Assembly: GCA_003952965.2 (NCBI GenBank)
Contig: CM025850.1
Location: 29,585,374 to 29,649,373 of the forward strand
Origin: Morella rubra
Lineage: Eukaryota > Streptophyta > Magnoliopsida > Fagales > Myricaceae
DNA length: 64,000 nt
Direction of reading: 5' to 3'
The notes under the pieces were generated by a model. The model saw only the letters and a list, made by a program, of their open reading frames with translations, was not told the origin of the DNA and ran no database searches. Of this stretch, positions 1-12,800 are shown piece by piece (within the stretch, counting starts at the first letter, position 1; each line of letters starts with the position of its first letter). Both the position numbers and the translations under genes were made by a program.

Positions 1-113
1 AAGAGCGGTGGTTCCCCATTGTACGCGAATTGCATGCCATGGATTATGATACTGTTCGAGTACTGATTCTCCACTTCTTCTTCTTTCGGCACTGAAGTTT
101 CTTCGCCCGCCAT
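1..113 (-). CDS. ABCI20: ABC-I ATPase, 5' exon fragment (left-arm copy, cut by window edge)
   Basis: The reverse strand from the ATG at 113-111 encodes the first 37 residues (plus two bases) of the same ABC ATPase that is complete at 9875-14060. The fragment starts [10 protein letters not shown] and runs to the residues just before the Walker A region. It is the mirror copy made by the inverted repeat and leaves the window before the first intron. Whether a full second gene exists depends on whether the palindrome is real. Confidence 0.85.
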   Translation of the reverse strand, partial: MAGEETSVPKEEEVENQYSNSIIIHGMQFAYNGEPPL

Positions 114-160
114 TTTGGGGAATGCAAAAATCGAGTTGATCGCGTACTTCTTTCAGGTCG

Positions 161-167
161 TTTTATA
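161..167 (-). promoter_or_regulatory. TATA box of the left-arm ABC gene copy
   Basis: The - strand reads TATAAAA about 48 bp upstream of the ATG at 113. It is the mirror of 9821-9827. Confidence 0.5.
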
Positions 168-2033
168 GCGGCACTAATGTAAACCGGTTCCAGCAAATGG
201 CGTGTTCGGTAGCTGGGCGCGCACCACTGGCCAACACGCGGCGAAGATTCAGAAAGCCACGTCACCATCGACGAGGGCCAGGCTCCGCCGCAGAAAATGC
301 GGTGAGGTTGTACACCATCAATTAGTCCGCGTGGAGTTGTTGAGAAGTCGTTCCGTTTGTTTTGGGGAATACACGTGGTTTCCGTTTGTTCACGATCCTT
401 TTAATTTTTTTTTTCGAGAAATAATCTTTAGGATGTCAATTTTCAGTTAATATATTTAAATCACAAAAATTTTAGTAATTAAATTTTTAGACTACAATAA
501 TGATAATGTCTTTGATCCACTTTACATATATTAAAAATATTGTTATTAATTCATTAAATTCATAGAGGTATTATTTTAGATGAAAAGTACAAAATGTGTA
601 ATTAGAGATTGTAAAGTGTCTAAAAATTTGAATTTTTTTTTAAAATTTTCTAAAATTGATAATTAAAAGGTACAATATTTCAAAAGTGATAATTTAAGAT
701 AAAATTTATAGTATTTCATGAGTGAAAAATATGTTCTCCTTTATTTTTTTAGATTTGTTGTTTCAAGTTGGACTAAAATTAACAATCTTAAAGGTTATAT
801 AATTCTTATTTATGCCTATGTTTTGTAGCAATTTAAGGTAGGTGAGGTAAGACCTAACTTCATTCCATAATTTTCTTTAATTCGTTTTTTTTTTTAAATT
901 GGTCACTTTATTTTTTTAAGATCTAGGAGGGGTTGGTGTGAATAATATTATAGATCTATAATAATATTATATAGATATTCACTAGATTAAAAATGACTTA
1001 GAATGTGACATAGTATGGATTAGTACTTTAGAATAAAAGAAAGCATAATGTAAAGATAATAAGATTAACTATTGGATTTTGGCAAAAAAAGAATTAAATT
1101 AACGATTGTGCAGAAGAATCTTGGGTTCCTTGGGAAGAAGCCGCACAATGTATATAGATTATAGGACAGACTACTAATTTGGAAAACGACGCGACGTTGA
1201 ATAGCACCAAGCCGTCGTAGGCGACGGCGCTTATGCAGAAGGAAGGGGAAGGGGAAGAGGAAGAGGAGCATCCGTTGTTAATCGTAGCTCCGCCTGCATG
1301 TTAGAAACCATGTTGAATGATAAGTGTCTGATCTCTTTTCCCAGACTGCTAATACGACAGTCGCATCAGATAATATAGGAAACGAAGGAAAAAAGCTGAA
1401 GTCCCCCGGACAGCGCCAGAGAGACAGACGGAGCTGGAAGTATCCGCCCCTTGGATCTAGGGTTTCTACTGATTGAATTTTCCACCATTTTGGGAGGTAT
1501 CGGGACCACGTTCCTGGTACGTTCCGGTAATTCCCTTATAAAAAAATTGGTTCATTCTTGAGTTTCTCACGTTCCTCTCGTGAACCGATTATGCATTCAA
1601 TAGATTCCCCCTACTTGGTCTCCATTCGTAGCGGAAGCAATTTTCCTGACACTAGTGTTGGTTTTTTTTACCCGGAAGAGGTTTTCCGTGGACCAGCATT
1701 TTATGTTTGCACCAAACGCCGGAAAATGCGGTCAACGTTTTACCTAGTAAGCAACCACTGTCTGCAAGTAAAAATCGGAGTACCTTACTGACAATGCACT
1801 ATTAGTAGCTAGCTGAATACAATGAAATGCATGCACCAATGGTTCCATTTGTTATGTCAAGTAGTAAAGTAGTATGTAATTCACAGGTGGAAGAACCTGT
1901 TAACAAACTGAAGTAAATCTTACTGATAGAAGACAGCTGATGAAGAATGCATATAATGTCTTTCTTTTTTTAGGTGGGCTTTTTCTTGTACTTTTAATGA
2001 CATCGGAGTGGCAGAGCAGCTGATGCGATTTCT
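168..2033. other. Head-to-head intergenic region and CHR8 leader (left arm)
   Basis: No coding sequence is recognisable. Positions 450-1100 are AT-rich. GC rises from about 1170 to 1520, the likely CHR8 promoter and leader. A probable intron in the 5' untranslated region has a donor at about 1497 (GGAG/GTATCG) and an acceptor at about 1973 (TTTTTTTAG), leaving a short leader before the ATG at 2034. The mirror copy is at 7955-9820. Confidence 0.5.
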
Positions 2034-4851
2034 ATGGAGGAAGACGAGGACAGAATTCTGCTTAGTAGTTTGGGAATAACCTCAGTAAATCCGGAAGATA
2101 TTGAGCGTGACATATTAGCAGCGGTATCAGCCTCAACTTTCTGTTAAATTTGGTCGAGCATGCAGCATCCAGTGTGTTAGTTTTCATTGACAAGCACTTA
2201 TGAAACACGAGGGATTGATCTCCTTGTTTCTGTTAATTTTGTGATTTTTTCATGTTGTGGTTGGGAAACAGAACTTCATGAGAAAGATATTAGTTCGTAG
2301 CCATACTTGCTAGGGTCTATGGACTTTTTCTATGTGTACTCAGGCCTTGGCCAAAAAAAAAAAAACATTCAATTTGTCAAAATTTTGTAATCTGACTAGC
2401 AAGTCTTGGATGTCAGGCAACGAGGAATGATGAAAACAGTGGTGAAGGTGGTGGGAAAAAGGAGGAGGAACCTTTTGAGAAGTCAGAAAGTATTGACATA
2501 TCCTTTAGCAGTCAATCCAAACTTCGCAACAAATTGAGAGCAGTACAGTTTGAAATAGATGCTGTTGCATCTATCGTTGAACAGGGGAAGAATGTCGAAA
2601 GTGATGAAGACCATCCTTATGATGGTAACAACAGTAAGGAGCTAGGAAATCAGGAGGATGGTGGTCAGGTTTCCTCTAACGACTTGAACCTCCAGCATGC
2701 CTTGACTATTGATCGGCTAAGAAGCCTCAAGAAAACCAAGGCTCAACTTGAGAAAGAACTTTCAGATTTGGGCAAGGGTAACTCTTCCAAATGTGCTGAA
2801 CATGACAAGGTGTTGCAAGATCTGGTCAAGGAAGAGCCAAGAAACAAGAGGAAGCAAAAACAGGTTAAGAAATCAGGAAAAAGTATAGAAAAGAGACAGA
2901 AGATAGTCTCATTTGAGGAGGATTCTGGTTTTGATGCAATTTTGGATGCAGCATCAGCAGGCTTTGTGGAAACAGTAAGTTATAATATAGCCTTAAAATT
3001 ATACTCTGAGGAGTCCTTGATGAGATTTCTCCCAGGATTGAAAAGGAGATGAATAATAGCTTATAATATTTGTTTTCAGCGAATTTTGAATTTTGAATGG
3101 TAATAATCAAGAAAACGAGGCACTGTGAGAACTAAATTTACCCTGTTTACATTTCAGGAGAGGGATGAGTTTATTCGGAAAGGAATCTTAACTCCTTTTC
3201 ATAAGCTGAAGGGCTTTGAGCGCTGCCTCCAACTACCAGGGTCATCTAGTAGGGACAATGTACCTGAGAAAGAAGACAAGAGTGATGATCTTGTTGCTGC
3301 AAGTGTTGCCAGAGCTGTACGCTCAATGTCAAAGGCTGCTCAATCTCGCCCAACAACCAAACTCCTGGATCCAGAAGCTTTGCCCAAGCTTGATGCACCA
3401 ACTCATCCTTTTCGAAGGTTAAAAATACCTTTGAAATTTCCTCAATCTCCAAAAACAGAGGTAGAAAAGAATAAAGATTTGCAGAGGAAAAAGAAAAGGA
3501 GACGGCCTCTACCTGACAAGAAATGGACAAAGCTCATTTCTCGCGAGGAAAAATATTTGGAAGAAAGTGGTACGTTCCATATTCTCGTTGCTTTAGGCAT
3601 TAGGTGTTTTTCTGGTAACATTTGCTAGCTGATGTTTTGGTGCCTGGGTTTCCGACCATTATCTCTTTAATATGTCACCCTGGTTCGGTGTAGCTTTCAT
3701 TGAATATGGTATATAGTGCTGTTAGTAGGAGTTTGTCAGTGGCTATATGTGTGACGAAAGATGAGCATTGTACTGTAAGGTGTTTTTCAGTGTCAACCTT
3801 GGCTCGGTGTCAGAATTATCTCACATGGCATGTCAGTATATATGTACCTTGCTGGCATATCTTAAATACACAAGCGACCTGCTGTTAAGTTACCGTCCAT
3901 TTTTTGTTGGTCTCTTTAGGAGCTTTGATATATTCAGGGGGCGTTCGTTTGCCAAAATTTCGGGAATATTCCTGAAATTTTGGGAATCTTTACTTCATTG
4001 AGATTTATTGGGGTTTGTAAAAGTAGAGTGTGTATGTGTAAAAGTTGAAATTTTGTAGTGTGTTTGTTTTACTGGAAATTTCCATACCCCGAAATTTTGG
4101 AGAAAAGAACACCACCTCAATGATCCTATTAACTTAGACACCTCATCTTAATTCTAAGGATTTTTTATTTCTTCCTAAAGTATTGAAAGACTGGCTATAA
4201 TCAAACATGCTGGGATTTTCTGTTTTGATTGTAACTGCCTTTTCTCCTTTGCATTAAGCACGTGATCCATGACCATGATCATGCCTGCATAGATATATGT
4301 TCTTGACCTTATAGTTTAGTTACCTATAAATAGTATGCCTCTGGCCATGTGGGAATAGTTTTACCAGAATTGAGAAGTTGTAATTATAGATTTTAAATTA
4401 TTTCTTATGTATTTTTGTCCACATTCTCATGTATCCTCTATCGAACTTTGTATCTTGATACTTGTTTTATTGTTCTTGCAGAATATGCAAGGGACGAAGT
4501 AGTAACCTCCAGTTGTGAAGATGAAAAATCAGAGGATGTAAGAGAAGTGGACGATTATGAGCCTCCATATGTAACACTTGAAGGTGGGCTGAATATACCA
4601 GAAACCATCTTTGGTGCACTTTTTGACTATCAAAAAGTGGGCGTACAGTGGTTGTGGGAACTGCATTGCCAAAGAGCAGGTGGGATTATTGGAGATGAGA
4701 TGGGTCTTGGGAAGACCATCCAAGTCTTAGCTTTTCTTGGTGCTCTGCATTTTAGTAATATGTACAAACCTAGCATAGTTGTCTGCCCCGTTACACTCTT
4801 AAGACAGTGGAAAAGGGAAGCACGAAAATGGTACCCGAGCTATCTCTCTCA
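2034..4851 (+). pseudogene. CHR8: CHR8/CSB-like SNF2 ATPase, 5' part only (left copy)
   Basis: This is the N-terminal part of the plant homologue of CSB/ERCC6, a SNF2-family ATPase of transcription-coupled DNA repair. Coding exons are 2034-2123, 2417-2974, 3158-3569 and 4482 to about 4851, all in phase with GT-AG introns, giving about 477 residues. The start MEEDEDRILLSSLG matches the plant family. Next come an acidic/basic region, coiled-coil-like KKTKAQLEKEL, the conserved block FVETERDEFIRKGILTPFHK, Lys-rich KKKRRRPLPDKKW, and the start of the SNF2 domain with GGLNIPE and Walker A GDEMGLGKT (about residues 424-432, codons at 4691-4717). The last clear family residues are LLRQWKREARKWYPS. 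Family members exceed 1,000 residues, so helicase motifs Ia-VI and the whole C-terminus are missing. Truncation falls exactly at the palindrome centre, so it may be an assembly effect. Confidence 0.85.
3937..4115. mobile_element. MITE-like element in CHR8 intron 3 (left copy)
   Basis: A segment of about 180 bp has imperfect terminal inverted repeats: GGGCGTTCGTTTGCC at the 5' end, and GGTGTTCTTTTCCC as the reverse complement of the 3' end. Both ends continue into CAAAATTTCGGG-like sequence. It is non-coding. Similar ends occur in the element at 25922-26110. The mirror copy is at 5873-6052. Confidence 0.55.
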
Positions 4852-5110
<259 letters not shown>

Positions 5111-5135
5111 GATCCTGAGTTTTTTCATTTAGGAT

Positions 5136-7954
5136 TGAGAGAGATAGCTCGGGTACCATTTTCGTGCTTCCCTTTTCCACTGTCTTAAGAGTGTAACGGG
5201 GCAGACAACTATGCTAGGTTTGTACATATTACTAAAATGCAGAGCACCAAGAAAAGCTAAGACTTGGATGGTCTTCCCAAGACCCATCTCATCTCCAATA
5301 ATCCCACCTGCTCTTTGGCAATGCAGTTCCCACAACCACTGTACGCCCACTTTTTGATAGTCAAAAAGTGCACCAAAGATGGTTTCTGGTATATTCAGCC
5401 CACCTTCAAGTGTTACATATGGAGGCTCATAATCGTCCACTTCTCTTACATCCTCTGATTTTTCATCTTCACAACTGGAGGTTACTACTTCGTCCCTTGC
5501 ATATTCTGCAAGAACAATAAAACAAGTATCAAGATACAAAGTTCGATAGAGGATACATGAGAATGTGGACAAAAATACATAAGAAATAATTTAAAATCTA
5601 TAATTACAACTTCTCAATTCTGGTAAAACTATTCCCACATGGCCAGAGGCATACTATTTATAGGTAACTAAACTATAAGGTCAAGAACATATATCTATGC
5701 AGGCATGATCATGGTCATGGATCACGTGCTTAATGCAAAGGAGAAAAGGCAGTTACAATCAAAACAGAAAATCCCAGCATGTTTGATTATAGCCAGTCTT
5801 TCAATACTTTAGGAAGAAATAAAAAATCCTTAGAATTAAGATGAGGTGTCTAAGTTAATAGGATCATTGAGGTGGTGTTCTTTTCCCAAAATTTCGGGGT
5901 ATGGAAATTTCCAGTAAAACAAACACACTACAAAATTTCCAACTTTTACACATACACACTCTACTTTTAACAAATCCCAATAAATCTCAATGAAGTAAAG
6001 ATTCCCAAAATTTCAGGAATATTCCCCGAAATTTTGGCAAACGAACGCCCCCTGAATATATCAAAGCTCCTAAAGAGACCAACAAAAAATGGACGGTAAC
6101 TTAACAGCAGGTCGCTTGTGTATTTAAGATATGCCAGCAAGGTACATATATACTGACATGCCATGTGAGATAATTCTGACACCGAGCCAAGGTTGACACT
6201 GAAAAACACCTTACAGTACAATGCTCATCTTTCGTCACACATATAGCCACTGACAAACTCCTACTAACAGCACTATATACCATATTCAATGAAAGCTACA
6301 CCGAACCAGGGTGACATATTAAAGAGATAATGGTCGGAAACCCAGGCACCAAAACATCAGCTAGCAAATGTTACCAGAAAAACACCTAATGCCTAAAGCA
6401 ACGAGAATATGGAACGTACCACTTTCTTCCAAATATTTTTCCTCGCGAGAAATGAGCTTTGTCCATTTCTTGTCAGGTAGAGGCCGTCTCCTTTTCTTTT
6501 TCCTCTGCAAATCTTTATTCTTTTCTACCTCTGTTTTTGGAGATTGAGGAAATTTCAAAGGTATTTTTAACCTTCGAAAAGGATGAGTTGGTGCATCAAG
6601 CTTGGGCAAAGCTTCTGGATCCAGGAGTTTGGTTGTTGGGCGAGATTGAGCAGCCTTTGACATTGAGCGTACAGCTCTGGCAACACTTGCAGCAACAAGA
6701 TCATCACTCTTGTCTTCTTTCTCAGGTACATTGTCCCTACTAGATGACCCTGGTAGTTGGAGGCAGCGCTCAAAGCCCTTCAGCTTATGAAAAGGAGTTA
6801 AGATTCCTTTCCGAATAAACTCATCCCTCTCCTGAAATGTAAACAGGGTAAATTTAGTTCTCACAGTGCCTCGTTTTCTTGATTATTACCATTCAAAATT
6901 CAAAATTCGCTGAAAACAAATATTATAAGCTATTATTCATCTCCTTTTCAATCCTGGGAGAAATCTCATCAAGGACTCCTCAGAGTATAATTTTAAGGCT
7001 ATATTATAACTTACTGTTTCCACAAAGCCTGCTGATGCTGCATCCAAAATTGCATCAAAACCAGAATCCTCCTCAAATGAGACTATCTTCTGTCTCTTTT
7101 CTATACTTTTTCCTGATTTCTTAACCTGTTTTTGCTTCCTCTTGTTTCTTGGCTCTTCCTTGACCAGATCTTGCAACACCTTGTCATGTTCAGCACATTT
7201 GGAAGAGTTACCCTTGCCCAAATCTGAAAGTTCTTTCTCAAGTTGAGCCTTGGTTTTCTTGAGGCTTCTTAGCCGATCAATAGTCAAGGCATGCTGGAGG
7301 TTCAAGTCGTTAGAGGAAACCTGACCACCATCCTCCTGATTTCCTAGCTCCTTACTGTTGTTACCATCATAAGGATGGTCTTCATCACTTTCGACATTCT
7401 TCCCCTGTTCAACGATAGATGCAACAGCATCTATTTCAAACTGTACTGCTCTCAATTTGTTGCGAAGTTTGGATTGACTGCTAAAGGATATGTCAATACT
7501 TTCTGACTTCTCAAAAGGTTCCTCCTCCTTTTTCCCACCACCTTCACCACTGTTTTCATCATTCCTCGTTGCCTGACATCCAAGACTTGCTAGTCAGATT
7601 ACAAAATTTTGACAAATTGAATGTTTTTTTTTTTTGGCCAAGGCCTGAGTACACATAGAAAAAGTCCATAGACCCTAGCAAGTATGGCTACGAACTAATA
7701 TCTTTCTCATGAAGTTCTGTTTCCCAACCACAACATGAAAAAATCACAAAATTAACAGAAACAAGGAGATCAATCCCTCGTGTTTCATAAGTGCTTGTCA
7801 ATGAAAACTAACACACTGGATGCTGCATGCTCGACCAAATTTAACAGAAAGTTGAGGCTGATACCGCTGCTAATATGTCACGCTCAATATCTTCCGGATT
7901 TACTGAGGTTATTCCCAAACTACTAAGCAGAATTCTGTCCTCGTCTTCCTCCAT
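5136..7954 (-). pseudogene. CHR8: CHR8/CSB-like SNF2 ATPase, 5' part only (right copy)
   Basis: Mirror copy of 2034-4851. Coding exons on the - strand are 7954-7865, 7572-7015, 6831-6420 and 5505 to about 5136. The translated exons 2-4 agree with the left copy up to the divergence point, including GDEMGLGKT and KWYPS. After that this copy runs LSQS and a stop and then into the T run, whereas the left copy keeps some CHR8-like acidic sequence. This copy is divergent, head to head, with the complete ABC gene starting at 9875, so it is the one whose flank makes normal genomic sense. Like the left copy it lacks the remaining helicase motifs and C-terminus, and cannot encode an active SNF2 motor as it stands. 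Confidence 0.85.
5873..6052. mobile_element. MITE-like element in CHR8 intron 3 (right copy)
   Basis: Mirror of 3937-4115 with several single-base length differences. Ends are GGTGTTCTTTTCCC and, in reverse complement, GGGCGTTCGTTTGCC. The element is where the two arms differ most visibly. Confidence 0.55.
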
Positions 7955-9820
7955 AGAAATCGCATCAGCTGCTCTGCCACTCCGATGTCATTAAAAGTAC
8001 AAGAAAAAGCCCACCTAAAAAAAGAAAGACATTATATGCATTCTTCATCAGCTGTCTTCTATCAGTAAGATTTACTTCAGTTTGTTAACAGGTTCTTCCA
8101 CCTGTGAATTACATACTACTTTACTACTTGACATAACAAATGGAACCATTGGTGCATGCATTTCATTGTATTCAGCTAGCTACTAATAGTGCATTGTCAG
8201 TAAGGTACTCCGATTTTTACTTGCAGACAGTGGTTGCTTACTAGGTAAAACGTTGACCGCATTTTCCGGCGTTTGGTGCAAACATAAAATGCTGGTCCAC
8301 GGAAAACCTCTTCCGGGTAAAAAAAACCAACACTAGTGTCAGGAAAATTGCTTCCGCTACGAATGGAGACCAAGTAGGGGGAATCTATTGAATGCATAAT
8401 CGGTTCACGAGAGGAACGTGAGAAACTCAAGAATGAACCAATTTTTTTATAAGGGAATTACCGGAACGTACCAGGAACGTGGTCCCGATACCTCCCAAAA
8501 TGGTGGAAAATTCAATCAGTAGAAACCCTAGATCCAAGGGGCGGATACTTCCAGCTCCGTCTGTCTCTCTGGCGCTGTCCGGGGGACTTCAGCTTTTTTC
8601 CTTCGTTTCCTATATTATCTGATGCGACTGTCGTATTAGCAGTCTGGGAAAAGAGATCAGACACTTATCATTCAACATGGTTTCTAACATGCAGGCGGAG
8701 CTACGATTAACAACGGATGTTCCTCTTCCTCTTCCCCTTCCCCTTCCTTCTGCATAAGCGCCGTCGCCTACGACGGCTTGGTGCTATTCAACGTCGCGTC
8801 GTTTTCCAAATTAGTAGTCTGTCCTATAATCTATATACATTGTGCGGCTTCTTCCCAAGGAACCCAAGATTCTTCTGCACAATCGTTAATTTAATTCTTT
8901 TTTTGCCAAAATCCAATAGTTAATCTTATTATCTTTACATTATGCTTTCTTTTATTCTAAAGTACTAATCCATACTATGTCACATTCTAAGTCATTTTTA
9001 ATCTAGTGAATATCTATATAATATTATTATAGATCTATAATATTATTCACACCAACCCCTCCTAGATCTTAAAAAAATAAAGTGACCAATTTAAAAAAAA
9101 AAACGAATTAAAGAAAATTATGGAATGAAGTTAGGTCTTACCTCACCTACCTTAAATTGCTACAAAACATAGGCATAAATAAGCATTATATAACCTTTAA
9201 GATTGTTAATTTTAGTCCAACTTGAAACAACAAATCTAAAAAAATAAAGGAGAACATATTTTTCACTCATGAAATACTATAAATTTTATCTTAAATTATC
9301 ACTTTTGAAATATTGTACCTTTTAATTATCAATTTTAGAAAATTTTAAAAAAAAATTCAAATTTTTAGACACTTTACAATCTCTAATTACACATTTTGTA
9401 CTTTTCATCTAAAATAATACCTCTATGAATTTAATGAATTAATAACAATATTTTTAATATATGTAAAGTGGATCAAAGACATTATCATTATTGTAGTCTA
9501 AAAATTTAATTACTAAAATTTTTGTGATTTAAATATATTAACTGAAAATTGACATCCTAAAGATTATTTCTCGAAAAAAAAAATTAAAAGGATCGTGAAC
9601 AAACGGAAACCACGTGTATTCCCCAAAACAAACGGAACGACTTCTCAACAACTCCACGCGGACTAATTGATGGTGTACAACCTCACCGCATTTTCTGCGG
9701 CGGAGCCTGGCCCTCGTCGATGGTGACGTGGCTTTCTGAATCTTCGCCGCGTGTTGGCCAGTGGTGCGCGCCCAGCTACCGAACACGCCATTTGCTGGAA
9801 CCGGTTTACATTAGTGCCGC
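7955..9820. other. Divergent intergenic region between CHR8 (-) and the ABC gene (+)
   Basis: No gene is seen. The two ATGs are about 1.92 kb apart. GC-richer sequence lies at both ends (8470-8860 and 9600-9860), with an AT-rich middle (8900-9590). The likely CHR8 leader intron spans about 8015-8491. The region may act as a shared promoter, but no specific element other than the TATA box at 9821 is clear. Confidence 0.5.
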
Positions 9821-9827
9821 TATAAAA
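9821..9827 (+). promoter_or_regulatory. TATA box of the ABC gene
   Basis: TATAAAA, 48 bp upstream of the ATG at 9875. This spacing leaves only a short leader of about 20 bases. It is the only good TATA match between the two divergent starts. Confidence 0.55.
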
Positions 9828-9874
9828 CGACCTGAAAGAAGTACGCGATCAACTCGATTTTTGCATTCCCCAAA

Positions 9875-12800
9875 ATGGCGGGCGAAGAAACTTCAGTGCC
9901 GAAAGAAGAAGAAGTGGAGAATCAGTACTCGAACAGTATCATAATCCATGGCATGCAATTCGCGTACAATGGGGAACCACCGCTCTTCGCCGACTTTAAC
10001 CTCAAGATCCCCCCTGGATCTCGATGCCTTCTCGTTGGCGCCAACGGATCTGGTAAGACTAAATCACAGTTACTGTACACTCCAGTTTCACAAAATTGTC
10101 TCCTTTAGTACTGTTCCTTTTGGTTTCCTAGATTCCATTTCCTTGGTAAAAGTTTTTTCGAGGAAGAAAATCCGAAGTAAAAACTCCCCGGAGTTCAGTA
10201 TTTCGGTGTTTGTCAATTTGTCAGAAAAAGGAAGCTTCATTTCATGCGTGTTGAATTTCAAATGGAGCAATGACAACAAAAGGAGATGGTTAATCATGTT
10301 CTTAGCAATAGTTGTTCGAACAATTTTCTTTTTTATGGCATGGGTTTCTGTGACACGAGGCATTGCTCATGTTATTCAGGGAAGACCACTTTGTTGAAGA
10401 TTCTGGCGGGTAAGCATATGGTTGGAGGAAGAGATGTTGTGCGCGTGCTGAATTGTTCCGCTTTCCATGACACCCAGTTGGTGTGTAGTGGCAACTTGGC
10501 CTATTTGGGAGGATCTTGGAGCAAAACCGTTGGCTGCGTGGTGAGTCGTTGGACTAGGCAACTTATTTTTCTAATACAATAAAAGTATATGACATTTGTG
10601 TAGTTGTAAATTTCCACAAGCTATATTACCCAAAAAAAAATGTCACCGTAAGACTATCAGACAAGTTTGAAGCCTTTAACAGAGCATCTGCCTCAAGAAG
10701 CAGAAGGGACACATTAGATTGAGTTGCAAGAAAAAAAACTGTATCTATGGGTTTCTAGCATGCTTTTATGTTCAAGTATTTGACATTGGATAAGAATGGG
10801 ATTTAGTCAGGGTTTCCTTGTTACTTAGGTTGGTAAGACGTAAGTGGTGGCAATGGTGATGGTAATGGTAGGCACTATATGTCTGTGTTGGTGTCGTTGC
10901 CATCAATTATGGCTTTCCCTGGTAAAGATATAATTCTCTGTTTTTGGCTAGGCAAATTGCCATTTGTTAATTACATTTTCTAGCATTGTATGAGAATCAA
11001 TGAATATGAATAACATAATAATTATTCCTGTCAGTTACAACGATATCAAGGGAGTATTAGCCATTCTGGTCATACAACTTATTGTTCAATTAAATTGTGT
11101 CCTCATTCTTCTCTCTCTCGCTCTGTCCCTTCCTCTCTCTCTTGCTGCTCCACTAACATACATAAAATTCAATTGTGCAATGCAAGAGTCTGACAATGGA
11201 CCTTTCTTCTTGGGAGCTGACAAAAGACCATCTAGTTCGCAGATGCAGTAGGCTAGCAACTTCAATCCAAAAGCAAATTGTTGACGTAGATGTGTCTTTT
11301 TCTTTTTGTCTCCATAGGGCTGATTGATCTAGTTTTTGTATACTTCTGGTCAGTTTTCATTTTTAGGATTATCTAATGCTCTCTCTCCCTTTCATTACAC
11401 ACGCTTGTGTGCACAGATGAGGCTCCATGCCATTAGCCCTAGTACAATTACATCACCACAGGTCGTGGTTTGATTGTACACTTGATTCACCACAGATATC
11501 CACGTATATATAGAGACACAGGCGGAACCAGCCAGGGGCAATGGGGGGCCACTGCCCCGGTTGGTTCCTTCAAACATCAATTTTTTATATGTGTTTTGCC
11601 TGCCCAACCCCAGCCCGCCCCCCTCGCGAATTGGAAATTTGGTTAATGATTTGTGAATTTGTGAATGATTAGGGCTTGAAAAATGATTGTGAATTTGTTA
11701 ATTTTTAGATTGAATTATTTGATGAACTTTGTTTTGTTTAAAGAATATATAAGTTTTTGATAAAAAAAATTCAGCCAATGTGCAGTTGTCTAATACTCCT
11801 AACGTATCTACTGCTTCTAAAACAAATATTAATTTGAAAAGACCTTGTGTTTTGTTTAGTCCAAATAAAACTATTGAGAACAAAATCATTTTGCAATATT
11901 TTCAAAAGATACAAACTTGTAGAATCTAATTGCCACCTCTCAGTCTCAGTAAAATAGTATGGTACATGTATTTCAAAAAAATTTAATGCTTTTAGTCCTA
12001 AATTTTCGATATTTAACTCTAAGACATTTTTTTGCATTAAATTAGGAAAAAAAAAATTTTGTCACTTCGACTTAGGAGTTTGCCCTCTTCAAATTAGGTC
12101 CTGGTTACGCCACTATATAGAGATGAGCCATTAGCCCTGGTACAATAAGATCACTTGCGTTCTGCTTGATTGCATACACCTGACTCATCAAAGATATCTA
12201 TTAACAAATCCAATCACGTGATTGATAGACTGCTTTTCTTTTTACCCCAATCACATGCATTTTCATGCGCTGAACAATACTCTATCTGCAAACATTCAGG
12301 GTGAGATTCCACTTCAGGGTGATTTTTCTGCAGAACATATGATATTTGGAGGTGCGTAATAAACTTCACACTGCATATTTCTCCCTAGTGATTATAACCG
12401 CATGTGATACTCATTGCGAGATAAATTAATAATACAGCAACAACTCTTCTTCTGCCTCTTAAGTTCTTTCACATATGTGTGTGTATGTAGAAATATAGAT
12501 GGATCGTCCTTTGCATTCTCTCTTCAATAATTTTCATTTGTTTATTGATATTTGGAAAAACTGGGATTACATTGCTGTTCTCTTTTGGCAGTTGAAGGGA
12601 TTGACCCTGTTAGGAGAGATAGTTTAATTGAGCTACTTGATATCGATTTGCAATGGCGAATGCATAAGGTATCTGATGGGCAGAGGCGTCGAGTCCAAAT
12701 CTGCATGGGTCTTCTTCATCCTTTCAAGGTACTATGGAATTATGTATGTGGGAGCGTATTTTGGTCATGGGGCTGTACCATCCTTGTTCCAATTTTCTTT

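Noticed and set aside
44..268. Open frames at 44-268 and 202-450 with mirror copies at 9538-9944
   Set aside because: They overlap the ABC start and promoter in other frames. They appear twice only because of the palindrome.
2865..3110. Frames antisense to CHR8 exons 2-3 (and the mirror copies)
   Set aside because: Shadow frames of coding exons without any family resemblance.
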